64,000 nt of DNA from Rhodoferax sp. OV413 (GTDB lineage: Bacteria; Pseudomonadota; Gammaproteobacteria; Burkholderiales; Burkholderiaceae_C): contig CAMAWD010000006.1 of assembly GCA_945861785.1 (NCBI GenBank), positions 62,001-126,000 on the forward strand, written 5' to 3'. Below the pieces are notes generated by a model. It made no database searches. It saw only the letters and a list, made by a program, of their open reading frames with translations, and was not told the origin of the DNA. Position numbers and translations under genes: made by a program. Of this stretch, positions 27,801 through 37,157 are shown one piece after another. Within the stretch, counting starts at the first letter, position 1. Every line of letters starts with the position of its first letter.

Positions 27801-28202
27801 AACCGAATTCAGTTGGGACCACGCCGCAGCCTGTTCGCTCGAACATCCGATCGCCCCAGTCCCGCTCCTGAAGAAGAACGTGTCGACTTACGGCGGCGGA
27901 CTGTGCTATCCCCAGCGCCAGGGCAACCTTGGAAACCGATCCTAGTTCACCGACGAGGTGGATTACCTTCAGGCGTTCAAAGTGCTTTGTCTGCTTTTGA
28001 GATTGCCTGATTTAAGGTGTTTCATGATGTCGTTTCGGCAGAGAAGGCAAGGAGCCAGCTCAGACCACACTGTTGACGGCCGTGTGCACTCTGGATCTGA
28101 GAGTTCGATAACTGATATTTATAAATATGCGACATTCCCAGGGCTCTGCCACCTACACTGGGATGAAGCGCCGAATTCCTGCGCGGTTAGACGGAGACAC
28201 CC
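27801..28202. other. Gene-poor stretch
   Basis: About 400 bases with no recognisable gene. It is AT-richer than its surroundings from about 28000 to 28150 and leads into a broken Bug gene, so it may hold that gene's old promoter, but no convincing -35/-10 pair was found. Confidence 0.3.
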
Positions 28203-28541
28203 ATGCTCAGCCCCACTCAAATGCTCTACCGCAGCGCAATCTCGATGCGCGTGGTTCTGGCGCTATTGACAAGTTTTTCGGCCATAGCGCCTTCTGCAAG
28301 TGCGGCCTACCCGGACAAACCGATCCGGATGATCTTTCCCTTTGCCGCTGGTGGCCCCACGGACGCTGTAGCACGCGTCATTGCTCAGCAACTAGCGGAG
28401 AACATGGGCCAGCCAGTCCTGGTCGACAACCGCGGTGGCGCGGGCGGTGTGATCGCAACAGAAGCAGCCGCCAGCGCTGCTCCTGACGGCTACGCGTGCA
28501 TCAAAGCAAAGAATGCGAGCCTTGACGCAGCCAGATTTTGA
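28203..28541 (+). pseudogene. Truncated TTT-family (Bug) binding protein
   Basis: Starts like a normal Bug protein: a signal peptide ending SAIAPSASA, then AYPDKPIRMIFPFAAGGPTD and AENMGQPVLVDNRGGAGGVI. After about 98 codons (PDGYA) it loses similarity and stops at 112 codons instead of about 325. The two lobes and ligand pocket cannot form. An intact Bug gene begins 161 bases later, so this looks like the remains of a deleted neighbour. Confidence 0.8.
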
Positions 28542-28702
28542 CGAGGCCTGCGTGGCAGGCATTCGCTACCCACTCGAATGTTATGCGGCAGGCGTGCCAC
28601 AGGCTGCCATTGCGGCCTTTTTTGCAGTGCGCGGGAGGGCCCCCTAATCGTTACTTCGCGAGTCTTCTATCTTTTCGTCCAGCACACCTTACCGGAGCTT
28701 CC

Positions 28703-29707
28703 ATGCACGATCGCAGCCATTCTCAATTTCCGAGGCGCAAACGCCTGATCTCAACCCGTCGGGGCTTGATTCTATGGGGCGCCGCCTCCATCGCTGTTCC
28801 CTGGCCCGCATGGGCGCAAGAGGTGTGGCCGACAAAGCCCATCCGGCTGGTCGTGCCGACACCGGCAGGAGGAGGGACCGACAACATGGCGCGCACCACG
28901 GCCGATCGGTTGCGCGAGTTGTTGAAAGCGACTATCGTCATCGAAAATCGCGCGGGCGCAACTACGGCGATTGGCAATGAATTCGTGGCACAGGCACCAG
29001 CTGACGGCTACACCTTCCTATTTGTATCGCCGCCGGGGTTCACGTCGGTTCCGCACTTGCGACAAGTGAAGTACGGGCTGTCGGATTTCGAGATGGTCGG
29101 CGCGGTTGGAAACCTTGCGACCATGCTCGTTGTGCGAAGGGATCTGCCGGTAAATTCTTTACCGGAATTCCTCAACTTGGCAAAAAAACAGCCTGGCAAG
29201 TTGACATATGGAACCGCGGGTGTGGGCTCTCTGGGACACCTCGTTGGTGAAGTGTTTCGCGCACAGACAGGCATTGATGTGCTACACGTTCCCTACAAGG
29301 GCTCGGCTGATGCCATTGCGGCTGCTATGGGAGGCCATGTCGATTTCATCATCAATGACGCCGCACAGGCACAGATCAAGGACGGACGACTAAAGGGGCT
29401 TGCAGTGTTTGGCGAGCAAACAGTCACTGGCCTGCCACAGGTACCGCCAATTAAGGGCACAGGCGTCGATGTAAACATTCCGGGAACGCCGATGGGGTTC
29501 ATGGCTCCCCGCGGCACACCAAAGGCGATAGTGGATCGTGTTGCAGCCGCACTAGAGAAGATCACTGCCGAATCGGAGTTTCAGGCCAAGATGGCGCAAT
29601 TCTCATTGGCCGCGCAATGGATTCCGCCGGCCGACTACCTGCGCCTCCTGCAACAGGGCCATACCTCTTATGGGGAAGTTATCCGCAGGGTAGGGATCAA
29701 GGAGTGA
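28703..29707 (+). CDS. TTT-family (Bug) periplasmic substrate-binding protein
   Basis: A 334-residue Bug protein. The ATG at 28703 has GGAG 7 bases upstream. The N-terminus has twin arginines (STRRGLILWGAASIAVPWPA, cleavage after WAQ), so export could be by the Tat route, although the flanking motif is not canonical. The mature start is EVWPTKPIRLVVPTPAGGGT. Its stop overlaps the GTG start of the following hydratase gene (GTGA), tying substrate binding to CoA-ester metabolism in a three-gene unit with the CaiB-type transferase. Confidence 0.88.
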   Translation: MHDRSHSQFPRRKRLISTRRGLILWGAASIAVPWPAWAQEVWPTKPIRLVVPTPAGGGTDNMARTTADRLRELLKATIVIENRAGATTAIGNEFVAQAPADGYTFLFVSPPGFTSVPHLRQVKYGLSDFEMVGAVGNLATMLVVRRDLPVNSLPEFLNLAKKQPGKLTYGTAGVGSLGHLVGEVFRAQTGIDVLHVPYKGSADAIAAAMGGHVDFIINDAAQAQIKDGRLKGLAVFGEQTVTGLPQVPPIKGTGVDVNIPGTPMGFMAPRGTPKAIVDRVAAALEKITAESEFQAKMAQFSLAAQWIPPADYLRLLQQGHTSYGEVIRRVGIKE

Positions 29708-30462
29708 ATACAGCCGAAGGCGCCCTTGTCCTTGTGGAGGACCGTAGCGACGGTGTGAGCATATTGACAATCAATCGCCCAGAAAAGCGCAACGCCATCG
29801 ACGCGGACATGGCCCGAGCGATCCAGGACGCGTTCGAAAAGTTTGACAAGTCTCCACAGCGGGTGGCCGTAATCACGGGTGCGGGGAATCTCGCCTTCTC
29901 TAGCGGGGCAGATCTGCGCAATCTATCCTATGAGCATTGGCGCTGCATTCCTGGAATGGGCGTGACAACCATGAAACCAGTTATCGCGGCGGTGGGCGGA
30001 TGGTGTATCGGAGTGGGACTTGCGGTTGCTGCGATGGCGGATTTGCTGGTTGCTGGCGAGGATGCGCGCTTTTATTATCCTGAGCCGCGCCATGGCGTGA
30101 CTGCAAACTTGATCGCGCCCATCGCCGTCCGATTGCCGTACAAGTGCGTGATGGAGCTGCTGCTCCTGAGCCGCCCCGTCGAGGCCAGTCGGGCATATGA
30201 GATGGGCCTGGCAAATTTGGTGGTCCCTGCTGGAACTCACCTACAGGCTGCACTCGATATGGCCCGGGTGATTGCGACCTATGCGCCGCTTGCGCTGCAG
30301 TCAATCAAGCGCACTATCGTGCGTGATGTACTTCCCAAGAGCCCGGCCGAGGGCATGGCGCGCTGGCAGCAGGAAATCGAAGGGCTTAACCGGAGCGAAG
30401 ATCTTGAGGAAGGTTTGAGCGCCTTTCGCGAGAAGCGGCAACCGCAATTCAAGGGGCGTTGA
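29704..30462 (+). CDS. Enoyl-CoA hydratase/isomerase family protein
   Basis: A 252-residue crotonase-fold protein. INRPEKRNAIDADMARAIQD, then FSSGADLRNLSYEHW (first oxyanion segment) and AAVGGWCIGVGLAVAAMADL (second) are typical. The Glu of PEP in YYPEPRHGVTANL corresponds to one acid position, but the second catalytic Glu region is unusual. The GTG at 29704 overlaps the Bug stop; the ribosome site AAGGAG is unusually close, so a slightly later start is possible. Ends one base before the CoA-transferase gene. Confidence 0.83.
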   Translation: MNTAEGALVLVEDRSDGVSILTINRPEKRNAIDADMARAIQDAFEKFDKSPQRVAVITGAGNLAFSSGADLRNLSYEHWRCIPGMGVTTMKPVIAAVGGWCIGVGLAVAAMADLLVAGEDARFYYPEPRHGVTANLIAPIAVRLPYKCVMELLLLSRPVEASRAYEMGLANLVVPAGTHLQAALDMARVIATYAPLALQSIKRTIVRDVLPKSPAEGMARWQQEIEGLNRSEDLEEGLSAFREKRQPQFKGR

Positions 30463-30463
30463 G

Positions 30464-31693
30464 ATGCAGGGAATTCGTGTACTTGATCTGACTTGGGTGC
30501 TTGGAGGCCCGTTCGCCGGACAAACCCTCGCGCAGATGGGGGCTGAAGTCATCAAAGTAGAACCAGTTGACGGAGATGGGGTTCGCCGAATCGGCAGCGA
30601 CGAAAGCTTTCATGGAGACTCGGGGTTCTTTCTTTCGGTGAACCGCGGTAAGTCCAGCGTGGCGCTAAACATCAAAGACCCAAGTGGGTTGCAGGTACTG
30701 TACGACCTGGTTCGCGAAAGCGATGCGATCATCTACGGCTTCGCGCCGGACGTGCCGGCCCGCCTCAAGATCGATGCGGCGTCCCTGCATGCGGTCAACC
30801 CCAAGATCGCAGTTGCACAACTGATTGGCCTCCATGATCAGCCGCCATACGCGAACGCGCCTTCTTATGATCTAGTCACGCAAGCGCTGGGCGGCGTTAT
30901 GGGTATTACTGGAGAAGAGGGGGGGGGGCCGGTGCGCGTGGGCTATCAGATTGCCGACCTGGCAGGTGGTTTGTACTTGGCACTGGCCTGCTCGGGCGCA
31001 GTGATCCGGGCACTCAAGAGCGGAATAGGATCTGTGGCGCAGATTTCCCTGCTCGACTGTCAGCTGGCTTTATTGACGTGGCAGGCCCAAAACTATTTCG
31101 TGAGCGGACGCGAACCGACACGGCTGGGGGCCCGGCATCCCATCATCGCCCCAAATGACATCTATCCATGCGCGGACGGGCGATTCTTGGCTATTTCCCC
31201 TACCGGAGAGAACTTTTGGCGTGCAATGTGCCAAGCCATCGGGCGCGTTGACCTTATCGACGACGCCCGGTTTCAGACACTGGAGCTGAGAGTCAAGAAC
31301 GTGGCGGCTCTTACATGCATCTTGAAAGAAGTGTTTGCGCACGCACCCGTGGACGAATGGGTGCAGCGGCTATTTGATGCGCGCGTGGCCGCTGGCGCCG
31401 TGAATTCGGTCTCTGACGCCGTGAATCAGCCGCTTGCCAAATTGCGTGAAATGGTTGACAAGGTCCCTCATCCGTCAACCGGCGAAGAGTTGCGCTTCCT
31501 GGGTAATCCTTTCAAATACAAGGGAAGCCAATGTTTGTCTTACCCGCCTGCGCTGGGTGCGCACACGCGCTCTGTGCTCGGACGAATCTGTAACTATTCG
31601 GACGATCGAATTGACGCACTGGTCGACAGTGGTGTGATTGTGGCGACTCCAAGAGAAAAACCGATCCCTATGTCGACCCACCCAAGTGCTTAG
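30464..31693 (+). CDS. CaiB/BaiF family III CoA-transferase
   Basis: A 409-residue family III CoA-transferase that moves CoA between carboxylic acids through an aspartyl-CoA intermediate. The catalytic Asp is Asp165 in YQIADLAGGLY; the N-terminus GIRVLDLTWVLGGPFAGQ and the block GAEVIKVEPVDGDGVRRIG are standard. A run of ten G bases (30919-30928) encodes the Gly triplet of EEGGGP. It probably activates the imported acid for the hydratase encoded upstream. The IS relic begins within ten bases of its stop, so the operon may once have been longer. Confidence 0.88.
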   Translation: MQGIRVLDLTWVLGGPFAGQTLAQMGAEVIKVEPVDGDGVRRIGSDESFHGDSGFFLSVNRGKSSVALNIKDPSGLQVLYDLVRESDAIIYGFAPDVPARLKIDAASLHAVNPKIAVAQLIGLHDQPPYANAPSYDLVTQALGGVMGITGEEGGGPVRVGYQIADLAGGLYLALACSGAVIRALKSGIGSVAQISLLDCQLALLTWQAQNYFVSGREPTRLGARHPIIAPNDIYPCADGRFLAISPTGENFWRAMCQAIGRVDLIDDARFQTLELRVKNVAALTCILKEVFAHAPVDEWVQRLFDARVAAGAVNSVSDAVNQPLAKLREMVDKVPHPSTGEELRFLGNPFKYKGSQCLSYPPALGAHTRSVLGRICNYSDDRIDALVDSGVIVATPREKPIPMSTHPSA

Positions 31694-31699
31694 GCGGGT

Positions 31700-32283
31700 T
31701 CTTTGGCGGGTAGATCCGGTTTCCGCTCTTCTCTCATTGGGAAACTGGCGGGGCAGACCGCCAAATACAAAAAGAAGAGGGGGCGCCCGAAGTTGTATGG
31801 TGCCGAGGTGTTGCTGAAATCCTTGTTGGCTGACATCGACTCCATGCAGGTCAGTCCCCGCGTCGTCTACGGCGAGACCGAAGGGACGCTGCGCTACAGG
31901 ATGCGAGATCTGCTGTGGCGCCCAACAGGGCGCCTCGTGCGCTTCGTGGCGGTCGTTCGATAAATACATGCCTTGCGAATCTGCGCAGTACCGTCGCAAC
32001 GTCAAGCGCAAGGTCCATGCCTATCACGTCTTCATTCAAGCGTGCCATATCGCGCAGGGCTTGGCTCAGTACCTCTCGAGCACATTCCCTGCGCTCGTGT
32101 GGGCTTCATTTGGTTCCTGGCTGCGCACCATCAGACCCGGAATTCCACCCTCGGAGTTGGTCATCACCACCGCGCCGCGTCAGTGCCTGCCGCAATTTCT
32201 CCTGAGCAGCTCAGATTGCGATACTCTGGCGAAATTCATCTTCGAAAAGCAGGACAAAACCAGATGGAGTTCTTTCGGCTGAC
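31700..32283 (+). pseudogene. Transposase relic (DDE type, core deleted)
   Basis: One frame reads KYKKKRGRPKLYGAEVLLKS and then TLRYRMRDLLWRPTGRLVRF up to a stop near 31963. The next piece, NVKRKVHAYHVFIQACHIAQ, ALVWASFGSWLRTIRPGIPP and CDTLAKFIFEKQDK, is in another frame and ends at 32283. I recognise both as parts of one widespread IS transposase, but I cannot assign its IS family with certainty. The central catalytic segment between them is missing. Confidence 0.6.
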
Positions 32284-32389
32284 CGGGTGAGCGCGAAACG
32301 CGGGAAACTACCCGCATCTGAGGCCAAATCAGTCAGGTTCAGCGATTGCAATTCCAGGTGCGGGAACTACGCACTCTTGAAATATACAA

Positions 32390-32525
32390 CGGTTATCCCC
32401 ACAAGCTGCGATCGATGAGTTCGTCGCCCATCGCCACACCAATCCCAAGCGGTTCACCTCGACCAGGAACACCTGCGACATCCTGAAAAAGCGCATTCGT
32501 GCCAATTCGCTCTTGAGTTCTGAAC
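32390..32525 (+). pseudogene. IS630-type transposase C-terminal scrap
   Basis: The plus strand reads AIDEFVAHRHTNPKRFTSTR followed by NTCDILKKRIRAN, which resembles the C-terminus of IS630-type transposases (IDxYxxxHNxNPKPFxWTxxxxDIL). No other part of the element is visible. Bases 32526-32708 up to the ABC permease show nothing recognisable. Confidence 0.5.
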
Positions 32526-32708
32526 AGAACCAAGCACTACAATGCGCGGCCCGCAATGCATCGATTTCAGCTCTATCACGCAGCCTCTTACTCACTGAAA
32601 TGACGCCATGCAGATCAACCCCCGACGCTTCAGGCTTCCACTAGTCGTGCCTTGGCTGAACGACGTGATTGCTTTGTGCAAGTCTGCCATTGAGCTACGA
32701 GTCGAAGA

Positions 32709-34451
32709 ATGCACGATGCGAAGCGTGAAAGCATGAAAGCGACGCGCCTGAGACGTCTGTCATGGTTGGGGCCTGGTGGAGTGTTGCACCGGGTGGTCGC
32801 TCCGCAGGTTGGTTGGATACTGATCGCGCTCCTGGTTGGAGCCTTGGTTCTTTCGCCAATATTTCAACTGCAATTGCGGGCGTTCGTAGAAGGTGGGTCG
32901 GCATTTGGCCGAATGCTGGAGATTCCGCGAATCGGCACCACCATCAAGACGACTTTCATACTGGCGGTCGCCTCGAGCGTATTGGCTGTGCTGTTGGGTA
33001 CATTGCTTGCCTGGTGCGCGTCGTTGCTGCCAGAAAGCGTGCGGCGCGTCGGGGAACTAACGCCGGTCTTGCCCCTGGTTGTCCCTGCCGTAGCCGCTGT
33101 ATCCGGCTGGATCTTCCTGCTGTCACCCAACGTCGGCTACCTCAACATGTTGCTGCGTACTTTGCCAGGCATGCGGCAGCTCGAAGAAGGTCCATTCAAC
33201 ATTTACAGTGTTACCTGGATTGTGATCATCACCGGCCTATTGCTCAGCTCGTTCGTATACGTATTCGTGTTTACGGGCATGAAGAACATGGGGCAAGAGC
33301 TGGAAGCAGCCGCAGCGGCCTGCGGAGCCTCACCGGTGATGCGTTTCTTCACCATCACCTTGCCATTGTTGCGGCCATCCATTGTCTTTTCATCGGGTGT
33401 CGTCTTCCTTTTGGGATTGGGGCAATTCACTGCGCCGCTGCTGTTGGGCCGGACTGCAAAGATCGACGTGCTGACAACGGAATTGTTCTATCTTACGGAA
33501 CGTTACCCAATAGACTTCAGCCTTGGTGCGGCCCTGGGCACACCGATCCTGGCACTCGGTTTGATCGTAGTGATGGCGCAACGGCTGGCACTTGGTGAGC
33601 AGCGACGTTTTGTGATCGTGTCGGCGCGATCCAAGTACAACCTGCGCGAAACGCGCTGGTGGTCGGCGGTCGTCATTGGACTTTATTTCCTGTTGACAAC
33701 GCTGCTCCCCCTCATGGCTCTGCTCTACGTGTCGGTTTCACCGTTTTGGTCAGGATCATTGCTGGTTCCTGAGCTGACCTTGCGCCATTGGCAGTCCGTG
33801 TTGAACAACCGGGGGTTGGTCGATGCCATCTGGACCAGTGTCAGGACGTCTGCAATCGCCATCGCAATACTCATACCACTGGGGTTTGGACTCGCATTTG
33901 CGCTGCTGGAATCCAGCCGAATTCTGCGACCTGTGCGTATCGCCATTGACCTGTTGGCAACGTTGCCTGTTGCCGTTCCCGCCTCCCTGATGGGCTTTGG
34001 CCTTCTTTTCGTATATTCGCAGCCACCGCTGAAGCTTTATGGCACGGCGGCAGTGCTGATGATCACCTACGTTACGCTGATGATCGGCCATTCGACTCGA
34101 CTGCAATTCACCACGCTGGTTGGAATTGGGCGGGAGTTTCTGGAAGCGTCCAGAGCCTCTGGAGCCGGCCCGTTTCGCTCGCTGGTCCTGGTCCTGATCC
34201 CGATGAGCCGAAGGGGCATTGCGGCAACCGCCGCTTTGACCTTTGTGCTCCTGTTTCACGAATTCAGTGCGTCGCTGATGGTGCGCTCAGCCCGTACCCA
34301 GGTCATCGGCAGCGTGATGTACGACGTATGGTCGACTGGTGTCTACGCGGAAGTGGCGGTGCTGGCACTGATCATGGTGGCGGTAACGGTTGTTGGGGTG
34401 CTGTTTGCAGCTTGGCTGGGTGGGGCAGACTCAATGCAGAAGAAGGATTGA
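32709..34451 (+). CDS. ABC transporter permease, Fe3+/phosphonate type, two-domain
   Basis: A 580-residue inner-membrane permease with two fused MetI-like domains and about 12 membrane segments. The cytoplasmic EAA loops that contact the ATPase are visible twice: LEAAAAACGASPVMRFFTIT and LEASRASGAGPFRSLVLVLI. This fused layout is typical of SfuB/FbpB-like iron and 2-aminoethylphosphonate-type importers. Start may instead be the ATG at 32733. The ATPase gene follows after 3 bases and the binding protein comes last, so the three form one importer. Ligand unknown. Confidence 0.88.
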   Translation: MHDAKRESMKATRLRRLSWLGPGGVLHRVVAPQVGWILIALLVGALVLSPIFQLQLRAFVEGGSAFGRMLEIPRIGTTIKTTFILAVASSVLAVLLGTLLAWCASLLPESVRRVGELTPVLPLVVPAVAAVSGWIFLLSPNVGYLNMLLRTLPGMRQLEEGPFNIYSVTWIVIITGLLLSSFVYVFVFTGMKNMGQELEAAAAACGASPVMRFFTITLPLLRPSIVFSSGVVFLLGLGQFTAPLLLGRTAKIDVLTTELFYLTERYPIDFSLGAALGTPILALGLIVVMAQRLALGEQRRFVIVSARSKYNLRETRWWSAVVIGLYFLLTTLLPLMALLYVSVSPFWSGSLLVPELTLRHWQSVLNNRGLVDAIWTSVRTSAIAIAILIPLGFGLAFALLESSRILRPVRIAIDLLATLPVAVPASLMGFGLLFVYSQPPLKLYGTAAVLMITYVTLMIGHSTRLQFTTLVGIGREFLEASRASGAGPFRSLVLVLIPMSRRGIAATAALTFVLLFHEFSASLMVRSARTQVIGSVMYDVWSTGVYAEVAVLALIMVAVTVVGVLFAAWLGGADSMQKKD

Positions 34452-34454
34452 AGC

Positions 34455-35558
34455 GTGCAAGAACTCGGAATTGAGGGACTCGTCAAACGTTATTCAGGAC
34501 ACGGCCATACCCCTGCCGTTGACCATGTGGATATCGAGGTCCAAGCCGGGGAAATGCTGGTTCTGCTTGGCCCCAGCGGTTGCGGGAAGACCACATTGCT
34601 ACGTTGTGTTGCAGGGTTGGAAGATGCCCAGGAAGGGCGCATCCTGCTCGAAGGCAGGCCCGTATTTGACGCCGCAGTTTCTCTTGACCGTCCCACGCAT
34701 TTGCGCGATATCGGCATGGTCTTTCAAAACTACTCGTTGTGGCCGCACATGACGGTGGGCGGTAACGTGGCCTATCCGCTGCGCGCACGCAAACTGAACG
34801 CCGCGGAGCGTGAGCGCAGGGTCACGCACATGTTGGAAATGGTGCAATGCGCGCACCTGCTCGATCGGTTGCCAGCCATGCTCAGTGGTGGGCAGCAGCA
34901 GCGCATTGCGTTGGCACGCGCGCTGGCACCGCAGCCAAAAATCATGCTTCTGGACGAGCCGCTATCGAATCTGGACGCCTTGTTGCGAGTGGAACTGCGC
35001 GCCCACTTGCGCGCGATCCATCGCGAGCTTGGCTTTACGGGAATCTACGTCACGCATGACCAGATCGAAGCGTTCAACCTGGGCACCCGTGTTGCAGTGA
35101 TGAACACCGGCCGGATCGAGCAAATGGACAGTGCCCGCAATGTCTATGAGCGCCCAGCGACCGAGTATGTTGCCCAATTCCTCGGTATTCGCAATTGCCT
35201 TGCGCTGCAATATGCAGACGGATGGCATAGTGGTTCGACAAAGTTGGAGGGGAATCTGGGCTTGCTTCAGGGGCGCAAGGGCCCACTGAACTTGTACGTG
35301 CGACCGAGTGCAGTGCAGCTTCGGCTTGAGTCCTCGGCATCTGTTGAGCCAGGGCACATCTTCATGTCTGGGGGCCATGTCATCGATGCGCTCTATTCCG
35401 GGGGTGAGACAGATTACGTGGTCAAACTGGGTGGCAACATGCTTCATGCCAGCATCGGCAACGAAATGGCGCTCGCGAAGCCGGGCGATAAGGTGGGCGT
35501 TTCATTTGCGGCGAGGCATGCGCTGGTCTACTCTGAAGGTCGGCTGGTGGGTGCTTGA
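34455..35558 (+). CDS. ABC transporter ATP-binding protein
   Basis: A 367-residue ATPase that powers the permease encoded upstream. Walker A GPSGCGKTT is at 39-47, the Q-loop follows VFQNYSLWPHMT, the signature LSGGQQQR is at 143-150, Walker B IMLLDE at 163-168 and the H-loop in YVTHDQ. About 120 residues after the nucleotide domain form a TOBE-type regulatory domain, as in the CUT1/iron group. Starts with GTG preceded by AAGGA inside the end of the permease gene. Confidence 0.9.
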   Translation: MQELGIEGLVKRYSGHGHTPAVDHVDIEVQAGEMLVLLGPSGCGKTTLLRCVAGLEDAQEGRILLEGRPVFDAAVSLDRPTHLRDIGMVFQNYSLWPHMTVGGNVAYPLRARKLNAAERERRVTHMLEMVQCAHLLDRLPAMLSGGQQQRIALARALAPQPKIMLLDEPLSNLDALLRVELRAHLRAIHRELGFTGIYVTHDQIEAFNLGTRVAVMNTGRIEQMDSARNVYERPATEYVAQFLGIRNCLALQYADGWHSGSTKLEGNLGLLQGRKGPLNLYVRPSAVQLRLESSASVEPGHIFMSGGHVIDALYSGGETDYVVKLGGNMLHASIGNEMALAKPGDKVGVSFAARHALVYSEGRLVGA

Positions 35559-35797
35559 CCCGCACGATTCCTTCAGGATGCACGCTGCATTGTGAGAGCG
35601 CCACACATCATGAAATTCTCAGTAACCAGTTGACGTAAGACAAGCGCCATGATAACTTCTACAGTGAATCAGTTAGAGTCTGACAATCGATTTAGTGACG
35701 TTTCAATTTTTGAAATGCACCAATTGGCCTGCTGCCACAACGGGTATGTTTGAAAGACATGTCCCGGAAAGCACCCCTTAACCACGGAAAACAAACC

Positions 35798-36880
35798 ATG
35801 CGAAATCATCCAGTTACTTTGCCTTTGTCCGCGCCGACGTTGGCCCGGCTTGGTTCCCGACTCGCAGCATGTGCGATTGCCGTCGGTGCAGCCCTCGTGG
35901 GCTTCACGGGAACCGTGGTACATGCGCAATCAAAGGACCGCGCGGTGTCACAGGCGGTCTGGGACAAGATCCTGGCGGACGCGAAAAAGGAAGGTCGGGT
36001 GGTCGTCTACACCACGACGGCACCGGCAGTGCACGCGCGCATAAAAGCCGATTTCGAGAAGGCTTTTCCCGGCATCGAAATGGACGCAGTGCGAGTCGTT
36101 GGCAACCTGATCAATACACGCGTCGAACAGGAGCGCGCAGCAGGCAACATTGATGGCGACGCCATCATCACTTCCGAATTGGTGTGGTCGGCGGATGCCG
36201 CCAAGAAAGGCTGGCTTCGGGTGCCTGTCGGCCCCAATGCCCAAGCATGGCCGGAAGCCTCTCTCAGGCAAGGCGCTGTGCCACTCCTCGGAGTGAATCC
36301 TTTTGTGCTGGTTTACAACACGAACCTGGTCAAGACACCGCCGACCAGCTACCAGGACCTGCTCAAACCGGAGTTCAAGGGCAAGATCGGCTCAACGGCG
36401 CTGCTCGGCGACCTGAATGTCGGATGGTACGACTGGATGGAGAGTACACAGGGTCCCGGTTTTCTGGCCAAGTTGGCGGCGCAGAATGTGAAGATGTCTG
36501 GTGCCGTCGCGGCAACGCAGGGGGTTGCATCTGGCGAACTCTGGCTCAACATGTGGACCGTGTTTTCGGTGACCAATCCGCTGCTGGATGCGGGCGCGCC
36601 GATCAAGACAGTGGTCGTGAAACCAAGCTACGGGGCCGCTTACGGGGGTGGTGTTGTCGCGGGCTCGAAGCGCCCGAATGCGGCGCTGGTCTTCATGGAC
36701 TACATGATGTCGGTGCGCGGGCAGAGCCAGATGGTTGGCAAAGGGGAGATGGCCAGCGCAATGTCCAACGTTCCTGGTTCGCTTGACATCAAGTCGGTCA
36801 CCTTGCACGACGACGACAAGTACACACCCGAGGTCGTAAACGCCTCCAAGGTGAGGTGGAACGCATTGTTCGCACGCTAG
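35798..36880 (+). CDS. ABC transporter periplasmic binding protein, iron/phosphonate-type family
   Basis: A 360-residue extracellular binding protein. The ATG at 35798 is used; ATG 35759 is also open. A long signal peptide with a hydrophobic core (ACAIAVGAALVGFTG) ends at VHAQ. The mature part begins with the family pattern KEGRVVVYTTTAPAVHARIK, and LVYNTNLVKTPPTSYQDLLK is typical. I do not see the adjacent tyrosine pair that marks Fe3+-binding members, so the ligand may be something else. The 190 bases before it, after the ATPase, are AT-rich and may carry an extra promoter. Confidence 0.83.
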   Translation: MRNHPVTLPLSAPTLARLGSRLAACAIAVGAALVGFTGTVVHAQSKDRAVSQAVWDKILADAKKEGRVVVYTTTAPAVHARIKADFEKAFPGIEMDAVRVVGNLINTRVEQERAAGNIDGDAIITSELVWSADAAKKGWLRVPVGPNAQAWPEASLRQGAVPLLGVNPFVLVYNTNLVKTPPTSYQDLLKPEFKGKIGSTALLGDLNVGWYDWMESTQGPGFLAKLAAQNVKMSGAVAATQGVASGELWLNMWTVFSVTNPLLDAGAPIKTVVVKPSYGAAYGGGVVAGSKRPNAALVFMDYMMSVRGQSQMVGKGEMASAMSNVPGSLDIKSVTLHDDDKYTPEVVNASKVRWNALFAR

Positions 36881-37157
36881 GCGGATCCCGGTTGAGTGCT
36901 GCGCCCCGTTGCTGCAACAAGGGCGTCAGATTTTTGCAGACCACACAGCGTGAACGGATGTGTTGCCCGTTGGATCGCGTCGCTGGTCCGGCGTCAGGCA
37001 TCGGATCGCTTGATCGCGCAGGGAGATTCTTTTGGAGCATGCGGCGGAAATGCGGGCAGTTGCTTGCATGATTTGTGCCGCACGCTCCGGATTCCCCGAT
37101 GTGAGAACAGCGTTCCTGCTCCGCAGTGGTCTTTGAGGCAGCCGGCATTGAGCAGTC

